DNA from: Paracoccaceae bacterium
Lineage (GTDB): Bacteria > Pseudomonadota > Alphaproteobacteria > Rhodobacterales > Rhodobacteraceae
Assembly (NCBI GenBank): GCA_013373325.1
Contig: JABXIA010000400.1
Coordinates: forward strand, 1-34,301
Length of the DNA stretch: 34,301 nucleotides
Reading direction: 5' to 3'
Shown here: in pieces, positions 23,092-33,300 of the stretch
Position numbering within the stretch: the stretch's first letter is position 1
How the letters are laid out: each line of letters starts with the position of its first letter
Program-made: the position numbers and the translations under genes
The notes under the pieces: model-generated
Databases searched by the model: none
What the model was told of the DNA's origin: nothing
Seen by the model: only the letters and a program-made list of their open reading frames with translations

Positions 23092-23746
23092 CCTTTGTGC
23101 TGCCCGGAGTGCCGGCCAGCAGCCAGTGAAGGGCCGGTGCCGCGGGCAGGCCGCTGCATCCAAGCCAGATGGCGGCCTTGGCGCCGCTGGCAGGCGCCCA
23201 CCAGTAGCTGCGGGTCAGCAGAGCGCGTTCAGCGTCGGCTGCGCTGGCCGCCTGGAGCAGCTTCAACAGATCGCCGTTTGGCTGATGCGCCCACAGCGCG
23301 CTGCCTCTCTGCGCGGCGGCGTCATCTTCGGCAGGAAGCTGCAGATGAAGGCCGTCCAGCAATGCCGCCCCGCCCTGGCCCGGCTGCATGACCGAAAAAT
23401 GCGCGGCCAGCGCCTCATAAGCGGACTGGTCCGGGTCCTGCAGCGGGGCGGGCACTGCGGCCCCCTGGGCAACCAGAAACAAAGGGTATCGCCGCCCGGC
23501 ACGGTCGCGCGAACAGCGCAGCACCCCCATCAGGCTGCGCCCCAGCACGGCACGCCCGATCCAGAACCGCAGATCCTGCGCCTTCTCCCAGAAAGCCGGC
23601 CAGTCCTGCCCCCGCTGGTCGCGGATCTCCGGCAGGCAGCTGTCCAGCCAGGCTTCTAGCTGCTCCGCCACTTGGGGTGCCACATTGGCACGGAGAAAAT
23701 CGCCGTATCCGGGATGTTTGCCTAACAGGCCGATGTCCGCTTCCAT
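23072..23746 (-). CDS. tagF: T6SS post-translational regulator TagF
   Basis: A 224-residue TagF protein (the family once called DUF2094). The N terminus EADIGLLGKHPGYGDFLRAN is diagnostic (G-K-P-x-GDF pattern), followed by LEAWLDSCL and the RAGRRYPLFLVA segment. TagF represses type VI assembly after translation, in studied systems by acting on the Fha protein, and is antagonised by PpkA; some homologues are fused to pppA. Here the two are separate but overlapping genes in the same order as those fusions. It starts 4 bases after the tssM stop. Length is near the family norm. Confidence 0.92.
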   Translation of the reverse strand: MEADIGLLGKHPGYGDFLRANVAPQVAEQLEAWLDSCLPEIRDQRGQDWPAFWEKAQDLRFWIGRAVLGRSLMGVLRCSRDRAGRRYPLFLVAQGAAVPAPLQDPDQSAYEALAAHFSVMQPGQGGAALLDGLHLQLPAEDDAAAQRGSALWAHQPNGDLLKLLQAASAADAERALLTRSYWWAPASGAKAAIWLGCSGLPAAPALHWLLAGTPGSTKDADGDS

Positions 23747-23750
23747 ACAG

Positions 23751-26700
23751 TTACTCCAAAGTGACCGGGCAGGAAAAATCCGCCAGTTCCGGCATCAGGA
23801 ACGGCACAGTGGTGCTGTCGAACTCAATCCGGTAGCTGATCGAACGGCCGCCGATTTCATGGCGCACGTCCACCACATTGCCCCTGGCCTTGGCGCGGCC
23901 CTGGCGCAGGAAGGTGACAATGTCCCAGCGTCCGTCGGTAAAGCTGAGCGCCGACTGCCGCTGCCGTTTCTGCGGGAACAGCTCCACCGAAACACCGGAG
24001 GCCTGCCCCGGCCAGGACAGCGCCGCCGGGGTGCTGCCGGGCTGGGTGCGGACGGAGGTGCCGTTGACCGACAGCACCGCCAGCTCCACCGACGGAGAGG
24101 AGTCCGCATGAACAATGGACATCCCCACCTCCGGCTCCGGCGCGCCGGAGGCAAAGAAGGCCAGTTGAATGGCCTGGGCGTTGCTGAACTGGTGCAGAAC
24201 CTCGGGCGACAGCCGCTGCCCGGTTGCGCTGCCCGGCGCGGGTCTCAGCCCGTCCGGCGACCGGACCACATGCGGCTGCAGATAGGAGGTGTAGTACCTG
24301 TCCATCCGGCCGCCGGGGCCGAAAAACTGTCCGAACACCGCAGGCGAGACATGCCGGCCGCTGCCAAAGGGGTAGAGCGGCGCGATGAAGTCGCGGCAGA
24401 ACTGAGTGACCTCATCGTTCAGCGCCCGGTTCAGCTGGGTCATCGCCGCGTCCTGGGCCTCGGCGCGGAATTCGCTTTCAGCCTCGTTCAGCAATTGCGC
24501 CAGAGGGGCCGGCAAAGCCGTGTTGTTCATGGTCAGCGCCGACAACGTTTGACTCAGCATCGCTTCGTCCGCCGGTGTCGGTGCAACGGCCGCCTGCCGC
24601 CGGTTCTCGCGCAGGTCGCCAAGCGCCGCGAGCACGAGATCGATCGGGCGCTGGCCCGGCTTGCCGTTCAGCAGGCTGTGCCATTGCGCAAAGTCATCTG
24701 AGATGCGTTCCACCTGCCGGCGCTGCAAGTCCTCGCCATGAGCCTGGCCAGCCGCGCCCGCTTGGGTCTGCACCTTGCCGCGGGCCTTGAAGCTGTCCAG
24801 TGCCACTTTCTGGAAGACGCCGGATTTGCTGTAGATGCGCTTGAACACTGCATCGCCCATATTGGCGCCCAGATCGCCGCCAGAGGCCGCGACCGCCGCC
24901 GGATCCAGCGTATCTAGCTGATCATAGAAGCGGGACAGACGGGTTTCCTCCTCAACCGCCTCCACCAGTTCCAGCAGCGGTGAGGCGACCTGCGACGACG
25001 CCGCAGCCAGGGCTGCATACTGCGGTGCATCCGCCGACATCCGCGCCAGTCCGATCTGCGCAAACATGGCCTTCCAGGCGGCGCTGAACTCCAGCCGGTA
25101 AACCCGGTGCAGCTCTGCCTCGAGCCCGGCAAGCTGGGTTTCATAGCCGACCCGCCCGGCTGCCTCGCCCAGAACCCATTGGTCTTCGCGCAGGCGCGTG
25201 CGGGCCGTGGTCAGTTCTTCCAGGAAATAGCCCCAGTACCCTTCAAAGGTATAGAGCGCCGGCACGCCAACCGACTGGAGCGGCGTGCCGTCCGTGGTTT
25301 TCAGAACCTGGGCCACCTGGCCGGACAACCGCTCAGCCAGGCCGAAGTCCTGGATGCCGGAGGTTGCCGCGCGCTCCTTGATCAGCGCATAGGCCTGTTC
25401 AGCAAGCGGCAGGTTGACAATGGCCTCGCGCGCCTGCCGAACGATTTCCGGGTCGATGCCGATCACCGGTTTGCGGTCCCCGTCCAGATCCAGCAGCGCC
25501 TCCAGATGCGCCAGCAGCTGCTGACGCTCATCAATCTGGCCCGGCGCGTTGAACTGGCCCCGCCAAAGCTGCTCGAAATAGCTGGTAACAGCAGCGTCAT
25601 TGTCAGCGGCATTGCCCTGCCCCGTCCCGCCAAGAAGAAGATAAACCTTAAGCGCACGGTAGACTTCGGCGGTGTTCTCATCGGCGATGAGCTGCGGGAT
25701 GGCGTTTTCCAGATGCAGCACCAGGCGCGGCCGCAGCATGCGTTCCAGCCCATCAGAATAGGCCCGGTGCGTCGCCCCAGACAGTTCCGCATGGCGCGAC
25801 AGGCCAAGCCCCTGCCAGAACCCCGGCTGTTCAGGGTCGCCGTACCCCGTAGTCATGTCGCGCAGGTCCTGCAGATGCGGCATCACCGGCGAGGGATCGG
25901 TGCCGTCAATCACGGTGCGGGACAGCTCGTTGCGGGCCGCGTCAAAAAACGCCACCGCGTCATGTTCCGCATTGCGGGTCAGCGTGGCGTTCTGCCAGTA
26001 GCTGTAGCCGAAAGCGCCCATTGAGCCTGCCGTGCCCAGCAGAATGGCGGCAAAGGCCGTGCTGCGGAGAAGCGCCGTGCGGCGCATGGCGGCACGGTCG
26101 AAGCCGACCCAGCCGCGCTCCTCAAAGATCACCCTCTTCATCAGATCATGCAGGAAATAGGACTTGCCCTTGCCGGACATGAAGGCAGGCTGAAACAGGC
26201 CCGCATCGCCGCTGTTGCGGGACATCTCACCCAGCACCTGATCAACCGGTGTGCCCTCCTGGGTGCCCGAGGTGAAGTAGAAGCCGCGCAGCAGCGCGCT
26301 GGTCTTGTAGCGGGTGGGTTCGAATACGACGCGCAGGAATTCACAGATGTTCCCGCGCAGCATCGCCATCTGCCCCGGCAGGCCGAATATCGCGATGCGG
26401 CTGGCGCCGTCAGGTTCCTCGTTCATCCGGTCGATCACCTCGTCCGACAGACGGCTGATCAGCTGGTCAAACTCCGCACCCGCCTGTTTGTAGGTTTCCA
26501 CGCTCCGGTCCTTGGTCTGGAACGTCACCCCCCAGACGGATTTGCGGCGGCTTTGGCTGAAGCTGGCAAAGTACTCGCGGAAACCCGAAATCAGGTCTGC
26601 CTTGGTAAACAGCACGTAAACCGGGAAATCGATCCTGAGGGTTTCGTGGATCTCTCCCAGCCGCGCCCGCACCGTCGCGGCATGGGCCGCAATCGAGGCG

Positions 26701-27383
26701 GGGGAGGCAGACATCATGTCCTCGACCGAAAAGGCCAGAATGACGCCGTTGACCGGCTGGTCGGGGCGCCCTTTCTTGAGCAGTCCCAGGAAGGCATCCC
26801 AGCTGGCTTTGTCCGCCGCCGCATCACTGTCGTGCATGGTGTAGCGGCCCGCGGTGTCGATCAGCACCGCGTCCTCGGCAAACCAGAAATCGCAGTTGCG
26901 GGTGCCGCCGAACCCCTGCGCCTTGTCCGGCAGGATGTCCTGGCCTGGGAATTCGATCCCGGCATTAGACAAAGCCGTGGTCTTGCCCGCCGCGGGCGGA
27001 CCGATAATCACATACCAGGGCAGATCATACAGGTAGTTCCTGCCGCCCGCCTTCTTCAGTTTCGCCATCGCCTCCTGCAGGCGTTCGCTCAGAACCGCGG
27101 CATCGCCCGCAGGCTCCTGCAGCAGGCTGTCCTCCAGATCCTGCGCGCGTTTCCGGCGCCGCCGCCAGCGCAGCCCGTAGTACAGCGCCAGCGCAAACAG
27201 AATTACGCCAATCACCGCGGCGCGGAACCAGACCGCGGCAAGCAGGGTCAGGCCGGTCATCGGGAACCCGAACCAGATGGCGGCAAACAGGGAAAGGATG
27301 CCGGTCACGATCAGCGGAATGCGCATCCAGGGCTTACGCAGCAGCTGGACTGGCAGGCTGAGAAAGGAAAGGAACCGGAACAT
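23751..27383 (-). CDS. tssM: T6SS inner-membrane protein TssM (IcmF/VasK)
   Basis: A 1210-residue TssM. It begins with two transmembrane segments (about residues 23-42 and 46-70), then a basic stretch RWRRRRKR and a cytoplasmic GTPase-like domain with an intact Walker A GPPAAGKTTAL (about 128-138) and a DTAGRY switch. A third membrane segment lies at about 440-462 (LRSTAFAAILLGTAGSMGAF), followed by a periplasmic part of about 750 residues that joins TssJ in the membrane complex. The intact P-loop puts it with the ATP/GTP-binding TssM subgroup. The stop of tssL is 1 base before its ATG; tagF begins 4 bases after its end. No tssJ gene is visible in the window. Confidence 0.95.
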   Translation of the reverse strand: MFRFLSFLSLPVQLLRKPWMRIPLIVTGILSLFAAIWFGFPMTGLTLLAAVWFRAAVIGVILFALALYYGLRWRRRRKRAQDLEDSLLQEPAGDAAVLSERLQEAMAKLKKAGGRNYLYDLPWYVIIGPPAAGKTTALSNAGIEFPGQDILPDKAQGFGGTRNCDFWFAEDAVLIDTAGRYTMHDSDAAADKASWDAFLGLLKKGRPDQPVNGVILAFSVEDMMSASPASIAAHAATVRARLGEIHETLRIDFPVYVLFTKADLISGFREYFASFSQSRRKSVWGVTFQTKDRSVETYKQAGAEFDQLISRLSDEVIDRMNEEPDGASRIAIFGLPGQMAMLRGNICEFLRVVFEPTRYKTSALLRGFYFTSGTQEGTPVDQVLGEMSRNSGDAGLFQPAFMSGKGKSYFLHDLMKRVIFEERGWVGFDRAAMRRTALLRSTAFAAILLGTAGSMGAFGYSYWQNATLTRNAEHDAVAFFDAARNELSRTVIDGTDPSPVMPHLQDLRDMTTGYGDPEQPGFWQGLGLSRHAELSGATHRAYSDGLERMLRPRLVLHLENAIPQLIADENTAEVYRALKVYLLLGGTGQGNAADNDAAVTSYFEQLWRGQFNAPGQIDERQQLLAHLEALLDLDGDRKPVIGIDPEIVRQAREAIVNLPLAEQAYALIKERAATSGIQDFGLAERLSGQVAQVLKTTDGTPLQSVGVPALYTFEGYWGYFLEELTTARTRLREDQWVLGEAAGRVGYETQLAGLEAELHRVYRLEFSAAWKAMFAQIGLARMSADAPQYAALAAASSQVASPLLELVEAVEEETRLSRFYDQLDTLDPAAVAASGGDLGANMGDAVFKRIYSKSGVFQKVALDSFKARGKVQTQAGAAGQAHGEDLQRRQVERISDDFAQWHSLLNGKPGQRPIDLVLAALGDLRENRRQAAVAPTPADEAMLSQTLSALTMNNTALPAPLAQLLNEAESEFRAEAQDAAMTQLNRALNDEVTQFCRDFIAPLYPFGSGRHVSPAVFGQFFGPGGRMDRYYTSYLQPHVVRSPDGLRPAPGSATGQRLSPEVLHQFSNAQAIQLAFFASGAPEPEVGMSIVHADSSPSVELAVLSVNGTSVRTQPGSTPAALSWPGQASGVSVELFPQKRQRQSALSFTDGRWDIVTFLRQGRAKARGNVVDVRHEIGGRSISYRIEFDSTTVPFLMPELADFSCPVTLE

Positions 27384-27384
27384 T

Positions 27385-28941
27385 CTAGTTTTCTCTCGGA
27401 ATCATGATTTCGACGCGGCGGTTGCGCGCCCTGCCGTCACGGCTGCTGTTGTCAGCGATCGGGTCGACTGCGCCTTTTCCCTCGGCCGAAATCCGGCTGG
27501 CGTCGGCCAGTGCCGCGCCCAGAACAGTTGCGACAGTTTCCGCCCGGGCCAGTGAAAGCTGCTCATTGGTTTTGTAGCGCCCGCGCCCCGACGGCGGCAC
27601 GCTGTCGGTATGGCCCACCACCCGCACCGGGCCGGTTTCCCCGTCCAAGGCCGCGGCGGCGGCGCCGATCAGCATGCTGATATCGCTGCTCAGATCCGCA
27701 GATCCCGAGGTGAACCGCAGCGCCTGGCCGACACGGATCAGCACCCAGTCATTATTTTGGTCGAGTTCGATCTGGCCGGTTTCCAGCTCGCCCTCCAGCG
27801 CGCCGGTCAACCGCTGCATCTGCGTGCTGGGGGGCGGTTCATACGGGCGGACAACCGGCTGCGTGCGTTCGATGACGATGCCGGGCCGGCCCTGGTGGAG
27901 CGCCAGGATACCGTCACGCACTTCGGCGCTTTGCCGGGTGAGCAGCGTCGAAAGTGTTGCAAACAGCGCCATCACCATCACGGCGGACACGCTGAGCGCC
28001 ACCCACAGCGGCAGTTTGCCCTGATTGCGGCGGGTGCCGAGCGGCACCGCGCTCCAACGCGGCGAGATATCGTCATCCGGGCGCGGCTGCACCCGGCGCA
28101 GGGTTTCGTAGATGGCTGTGCGGATGCGGGCGCTTTCCACCGTGCCGTTGGGCATGGTGCGGTACTGGCCCTCAAAGCCCAGCGACAGACAGGTCAGCAT
28201 CAGCTCCAGCAGGTGAAAGCGCTGGCCGGGCGCCCGCATCGCCTCGTCCACTTTCTGAAAGAAACCCACCCCGGAGGAGCGGTCGCCGAAGAACCGCGCC
28301 GCCATGGAATATTCCTGCCACATGCCGCGGTCGGTGCCGGGCAGGTTCTGGACGATGTCGTCCGCTGTGGCGGACAGCGCGTATTTGGCATCGAGAACGT
28401 CCTGCGGCGCAGCATTTGCAGCATGCGCCTTTTTCTCGAAGGCGTCGATTTCCCGGACCACATGGTCGATCAGCGGGGCGGCCTGCATGTCCACCAGCCC
28501 GGTGCGCAGCCGGCCAAGCAGCACCAGAAGGTCTGCCGCAGCCGCAATCAGCGGATTGGAGGATTGCGCCGCGCCGCTGCCTTGCGCCTTCAGCGCATCA
28601 GCCAGCGCGATCCGCGGTTGTGCCTGTGGCCTGGCCGCCTGGCCCGGCTGCACGATATCGGGGAAAATCCCGGCGCCGGCAGGCTGCTGGCCCGTTGCGG
28701 GCCGGTAATGCGGCTGCATTTGCGGAGGAGCAGGCTGCGGCGGCAGTGCTCCGCCAAGCCAGGTGTCCTCTGCCTGGGCCTGCACCGGAGCAATACGGCC
28801 CGGCCCGCCGCCGGCAGGCGGCAGCTGCTGTCCGAAACCCGTATTTCCTGTCGGCGGAGCTGCTGGCGGGCGCGCCGGCGCCGGGCCGGGCACCGGCGGG
28901 ATCGGCTGTCCGAAAACGGTTTTGTCGTCATCCTCCGCCAT
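27385..28941 (-). CDS. tssL: T6SS protein TssL (DotU) with C-terminal OmpA-like domain
   Basis: A 518-residue extended TssL. It has an N-terminal Pro/Gln-rich, probably disordered part (to about 115), a cytoplasmic DotU domain (about 125-290, with LLELMLTCLSLGFEGQYR), one transmembrane segment (about 310-335) and a periplasmic OmpA-like peptidoglycan-binding domain (about 400-515, with VGHTDSVPP, NEQLSLARAETV and RARNRRVEI). Such evolved TssL proteins anchor the TssJLM complex to the cell wall; in other clusters the wall-binding part is a separate TagL. I start at the ATG at 28939-28941, overlapping the tssK stop (TGATG) with GGAGGG 6 bases upstream; a TTG at 28965 in the same frame is less likely. 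Confidence 0.94.
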   Translation of the reverse strand: MAEDDDKTVFGQPIPPVPGPAPARPPAAPPTGNTGFGQQLPPAGGGPGRIAPVQAQAEDTWLGGALPPQPAPPQMQPHYRPATGQQPAGAGIFPDIVQPGQAARPQAQPRIALADALKAQGSGAAQSSNPLIAAAADLLVLLGRLRTGLVDMQAAPLIDHVVREIDAFEKKAHAANAAPQDVLDAKYALSATADDIVQNLPGTDRGMWQEYSMAARFFGDRSSGVGFFQKVDEAMRAPGQRFHLLELMLTCLSLGFEGQYRTMPNGTVESARIRTAIYETLRRVQPRPDDDISPRWSAVPLGTRRNQGKLPLWVALSVSAVMVMALFATLSTLLTRQSAEVRDGILALHQGRPGIVIERTQPVVRPYEPPPSTQMQRLTGALEGELETGQIELDQNNDWVLIRVGQALRFTSGSADLSSDISMLIGAAAAALDGETGPVRVVGHTDSVPPSGRGRYKTNEQLSLARAETVATVLGAALADASRISAEGKGAVDPIADNSSRDGRARNRRVEIMIPREN

Positions 28942-30275
28942 CAGCCGCCCTCCGGCACCGCCCAAAGCTCAAGCTTCAGGTCCGGCCAGTTGCCCGCAAA
29001 GTGCAGCCCCACCGCCGGGGCGGTCGAGAACTCCCGCCACAGGTCCGAGGACTTGTCGAGCAGGAAATAGACATTGGTCGACACCACCCGGATCTGCCGC
29101 GGCGGGTTGGGCAGATGCACCAGGCCGATGCCGGGCAGGTTGTTGCTGACAATCTGCTTCATGCTGGTGGACGGCCCGGCCTTGCACAGCTGCGGGAACT
29201 GCTGCTGCACCTGGGTCAGGGGCAGGCTGGAGGACACCTCGATAACAAAGGTTGCCTGGGCAAACAGGTTCCGGTCATTGACCAGCGCCGCATAGGAATT
29301 GGCACGGACCTCGTTCAGCGGCAGGCGCACCGCCCGGCCCACGTCCCGGGCCAGCAGCTGCTGGATGTCCTGCACCAGGGCGGTGAAACTGCCCTTGCTG
29401 TCCTGGTGGCTGTAGCGTTCGTAAGTGCGGGTCCGGCGCGCGCCCTGGTCGAAGGTTGACAGCTCGCCTGCCAGCGCCAGCAGTTTTTCATAGAGCCTCT
29501 CGGGATGCAGATTGGCGAGACCCTGCATGTGCTGCAGAACCGGCAGCTCGCGGTTCAGCACCATCAGCATGAGGTAATCCGTGGCCTGCATCCCCCCGCC
29601 CGAGGACGGGTCGGAGGCATAGCGCGCCAGCGTTTCCAGCTTGGCCTCAATCCAGCCGATGACGCGGCTCAGATAGCCCTCATAGGCGGGATGCACCCGC
29701 ATCACCAGCGCCACCGGCGGCACGCTATCGTCCAGGGTCACGATGCCGTCGCGCATGTCGATAATGCGCGCCAGCCGGATGTTCTGGTATCCGGGGCGCG
29801 GGGTCTTGCGCAGCACCAGTTCCAGCCGCGGCTGGGCGATTTCGACGATATGCTCCGAGCGGCCGGCCGACGCGTTGTTCACCACGGTTTCGGCATTCAG
29901 GACGAAACGTGTTGCCGCATTGGCGGCCGCGGGCGACACATCCTGCCCGCTGACGCTGGCATCCGGCAATGTCAGCCAGACATCCAGCCCCTGGGCCTCA
30001 TCCTCCGGCACCTCCACGGGCACCGGCAGCGGCGCCGATCCCGGCGCATCAAAGGCCATACCGTCGGGCATAATGCCTGCAACCGCCCGCAGGCCGATCT
30101 TGCCTTGCTGCGCCAGATCCCGGTCGAACCGCAGCTCGCTCACGCCCCAGGGGTAGGGGGTGATGTTGGCAGTGCGTTCGCGCAGCTGGTATTCCTGGTA
30201 GCGGTCGGCCTGCTGCAGATGGTGCGGTTGAAGGAACAGGCCTTCTTTCCAGGCCACTTTGCTGAAATTCGACAT
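28941..30275 (-). CDS. tssK: T6SS baseplate protein TssK
   Basis: A 444-residue TssK, the trimeric adaptor that joins the baseplate to the TssL/TssM membrane complex. The family N terminus WKEGLFLQPHHLQQADRY is unmistakable (V-x-W-x-EGxFLxPxHFQ pattern). The rest has normal length and ends by overlapping tssL by one base. It is the first gene of this tss block, 105 bases after the autotransporter stop, with a candidate promoter and a small hairpin in the gap. The remaining core genes (tssA, B, C, E, F, G, H, J, hcp, vgrG) are not in the window. Confidence 0.95.
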   Translation of the reverse strand: MSNFSKVAWKEGLFLQPHHLQQADRYQEYQLRERTANITPYPWGVSELRFDRDLAQQGKIGLRAVAGIMPDGMAFDAPGSAPLPVPVEVPEDEAQGLDVWLTLPDASVSGQDVSPAAANAATRFVLNAETVVNNASAGRSEHIVEIAQPRLELVLRKTPRPGYQNIRLARIIDMRDGIVTLDDSVPPVALVMRVHPAYEGYLSRVIGWIEAKLETLARYASDPSSGGGMQATDYLMLMVLNRELPVLQHMQGLANLHPERLYEKLLALAGELSTFDQGARRTRTYERYSHQDSKGSFTALVQDIQQLLARDVGRAVRLPLNEVRANSYAALVNDRNLFAQATFVIEVSSSLPLTQVQQQFPQLCKAGPSTSMKQIVSNNLPGIGLVHLPNPPRQIRVVSTNVYFLLDKSSDLWREFSTAPAVGLHFAGNWPDLKLELWAVPEGG

Positions 30276-30334
30276 GTGTATTCAATCGCTTCTATATCAA
30301 ACGGGCCGCTGGCCCCCGGTAAGAATGACGCAAC

Positions 30335-30361
30335 TTTTAAGGCTTGCGAACGGATCGTCAA
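30335..30361 (-). promoter_or_regulatory. Candidate promoter of the tssK operon
   Basis: On the minus strand TTGACG (30361-30356), 15 bases and TTAAAA (30340-30335) form an acceptable promoter 60 bases before tssK. A 5-bp stem gggcc/ggccc at 30303-30315 lies in the resulting leader. The spacing is short, so this is a weak call. Confidence 0.3.
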
Positions 30362-30380
30362 CACGGCCTGGTAGTGCATC

Positions 30381-33300
30381 CTAAAACTGCAGGCGGATCT
30401 GCGCGGTCAGCCCCCAGCTGTCGAGCCTGTCACTGAACCTGGTGTCGGCACGGAACGAAGCGTCCAGCTGGCGCCCCGGCAGCGCGCTGCCGGGCTGCAG
30501 AATCTTGGTGTAGTTCAGGCCAAGGCTGAGTTCGCCATAGGTGCCAAGATTGCTGCTCTTGCTGCTCAGCGCGGTTCCGGCACGTTCGCCGGTATCCGGG
30601 TCATAGAGGAAAAACTGCGACTCCACGTCGGATCCGAAGTCGTGGTAAACCGTTGCAGTCGCGAAATAGTTGAGTGCAGACGTCCCGGACAGGCCGATCT
30701 TGCTCTTTGACAGGGTCAGGCCCGCAAAACCCACCCGGCTCTCGATGTCCTCAATCTCCAGTTCGCCATTGTCAAAATACAGCGTATCGGTCTCGATATT
30801 GGAAAACGAGAACCCCAGCGAGGGCACGATGCGCAGGTCCTTGGCTTCGTTCAAGGGAATCGAAAGCCCCGCTGAGGCGCCGATGGTCAGGCCGCGGCTG
30901 TCGTAGGACTGATCCTGAACACCAAAGCTCAGATCCTCTGCCGTAAGGGCCGCGTCCCCGGACAATGTCCGCACCGTATCCAAAGCTGCCGCATTCACCG
31001 TGTTTTCAAGATCGAACGCGGTTTTGTCCGCCCTGATCTGCACATCTGCAAACAGCACCCGGCCGCTGTCGCCCAAACTGCGGGAAGCCGCCACATAAGC
31101 ACTGCCGTACCGCTGGGAGAAACTGCTGCGGTTGGTGCTGGTGCGCACATTCGGGTTCAGGAGTCCGGTATTGGCATCGAAATAGTAGACCGGCTGCGTC
31201 GTGGTGCCGCCGTTATAGCCCGCGATGCCGCCAAAGCTCAGATCCCACCCGTTGAAGTAGCCGTTGAAACAGGAATAATCCGCGCCGATCTGAAACCCGT
31301 AGTAATCCGCCGACAGCTCGCTGCTGTAGCTGCCAAGTGCGGTTTCTGATGTCCCGGTGGCGGTAGCCTGACCGCCTGTAGCCCGGCTCCATGTACCCAG
31401 CCCGCACACATCGTCGCCCGGGACGGCAAGGCCTGTCACAAAGGGGCTTGTCGGGCGGTTGACCACACTGCCCATCAGCGATTGCGTCAGCGCAAGCCCG
31501 GTTGCAAGCCCGCCGACCGCAGGGTTGGCCGCGCCTTGCAGCTGGTAGGCGCCTGCACTGCTGTTGTTGACCAGGGCATAAACCGCTGCCCCGGTATTGG
31601 GCAAACCGCTGACCGTGACGCCTTGCAGCGCGCCGCTGCCGTATCTCACAACATCGACACTGCCGGTCAAACGGTTGGTCAGATCCTCTGTGTTACTGAA
31701 ATTGAAGGTGGCCTGGCCGGACAGGTTGCCTGACACTTCGACAACATCGCTTTGAATCACCCCGTCTGCGAACACCGCATCCATTTCGATCGTGCCGTTC
31801 AGCACGGCATCTCCCGAGACTCTGAACACATCGTCCCCCGCCCCGTCCGTCAGATCGATGACCGCCCCCGTCTGATGGGTCAGCTGGCCCGCGCCGGTCA
31901 CGGTGCCATCTGCAACAATTGTGCCGCTGTTCACCACCGCTGCATGGACCGTGGCGCCGTCAGACAGGCCCAGGGAGGAAGTGTTGGTCAGTGTCCCGGA
32001 CGCCAGTACACCGCTGCCGGACACCTGCAGCGAAGCGCCGCTGACATTCATACTGGAATTCGTGGCGGCAGCCTGCGCCGTGCTGCCGCCGCTGATTTCA
32101 AGCGCCCCAAAGGACAAGCTGCCCTCGATGACCATGCGCCCGCTGCTGGACAGCGTTCCCGTGACTTCCGACGTGCCATCCACGGTCAGGGTTCCGCTGT
32201 TGCTCAAGGACCCTGAAACATCGCCTGCCAGCGTCGCGGAACCGTCATTGGCGACATCGCCGGTGACAGTTCCGTCCAGATCCAGTGTTGCGCCGGAATT
32301 GTTGATCACATCTCCGGTCACAGTGCCGCCTGCCGCGATTTCGGCTGTGCCGGCATTTTCCAGCCCCATTTCCAGCCGGGCATTGCCGCCAACCGTCAAG
32401 CTGCCGGTTGCAGAGTTCTCAAAAACCGTTCCCCCTGAGCCGGTGAGCGTGGCGCCGGAAATCTCTGCCCGGCCGCTGTTTGACACTGTCCCGCCACTCT
32501 CCACGGTCGTGCTTCCGCCCGTAAAGGCCAGCGTGCCGTTGCCGGAATTTGACAAGCTCTCCACACCTGTCAGGTCGCCTGAGACAGTGGCCGCTGCACT
32601 GTCCTGAAGGGTCAGACTGCCGTCCAGCGTGCCGGACAGATCAGCTGCGGCGCTGCCGCTGCTCATCAGATCTCCAGCAATCACCCCCGTGGAAACCAAG
32701 GTGCCGGAATTGGTGATGCCGCCAGTGATGGTGCTGTTGTTTGTCAGCGTGCCGCCGGAAATGGTCACGTTGCCGCCGATGGTGCCGTCATTGATCACGG
32801 TGCCGCCCGAGACTGCCGCCGCGCCGCTGACCGTGCCGCTGTTGGTGAAGCTGCCGCCGGTCTGGTTCAGCGTGCCCACGGTGCCCGCGTTTGCGGCGGT
32901 GCCTGCATTGCTCAACGCTGTCACTGCGATGCCGCTGGCAATGCTCAGGCCGCCGCTGCCACGGTTGTCCAGTTCTGCGACCGTGCCGCCGCTCACCGTG
33001 GCGGTGCCGCTGTTGGTAAGCTCTGCAACGCTTCCGCCGGTGACGCTCACCGTGCCGCCATTATCCACCGTCCCGGCATTGCCGCTGGTGGTCAGATCCG
33101 CGCCCGCTCCAACCGTCACATCCCCGCTCAGCGTGCCGGAACTGTCCAGCGTACCGCCCGACAGGATCACCGCCCCGCCCATCGACCCGCTGTTGGTCAC
33201 ACTGCCGCCCGAGATTGACGCCGCGCCGCTGACCGTGCCGTTGTTGGTGAAGCTGCCGCCGGTCTGGTCCAGCGTTCCTACACTGCCTGCGTTCGACACC

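Noticed and set aside
26148-27407. 419-codon plus-strand frame
   Set aside because: Antisense to tssM, with no recognisable motif.
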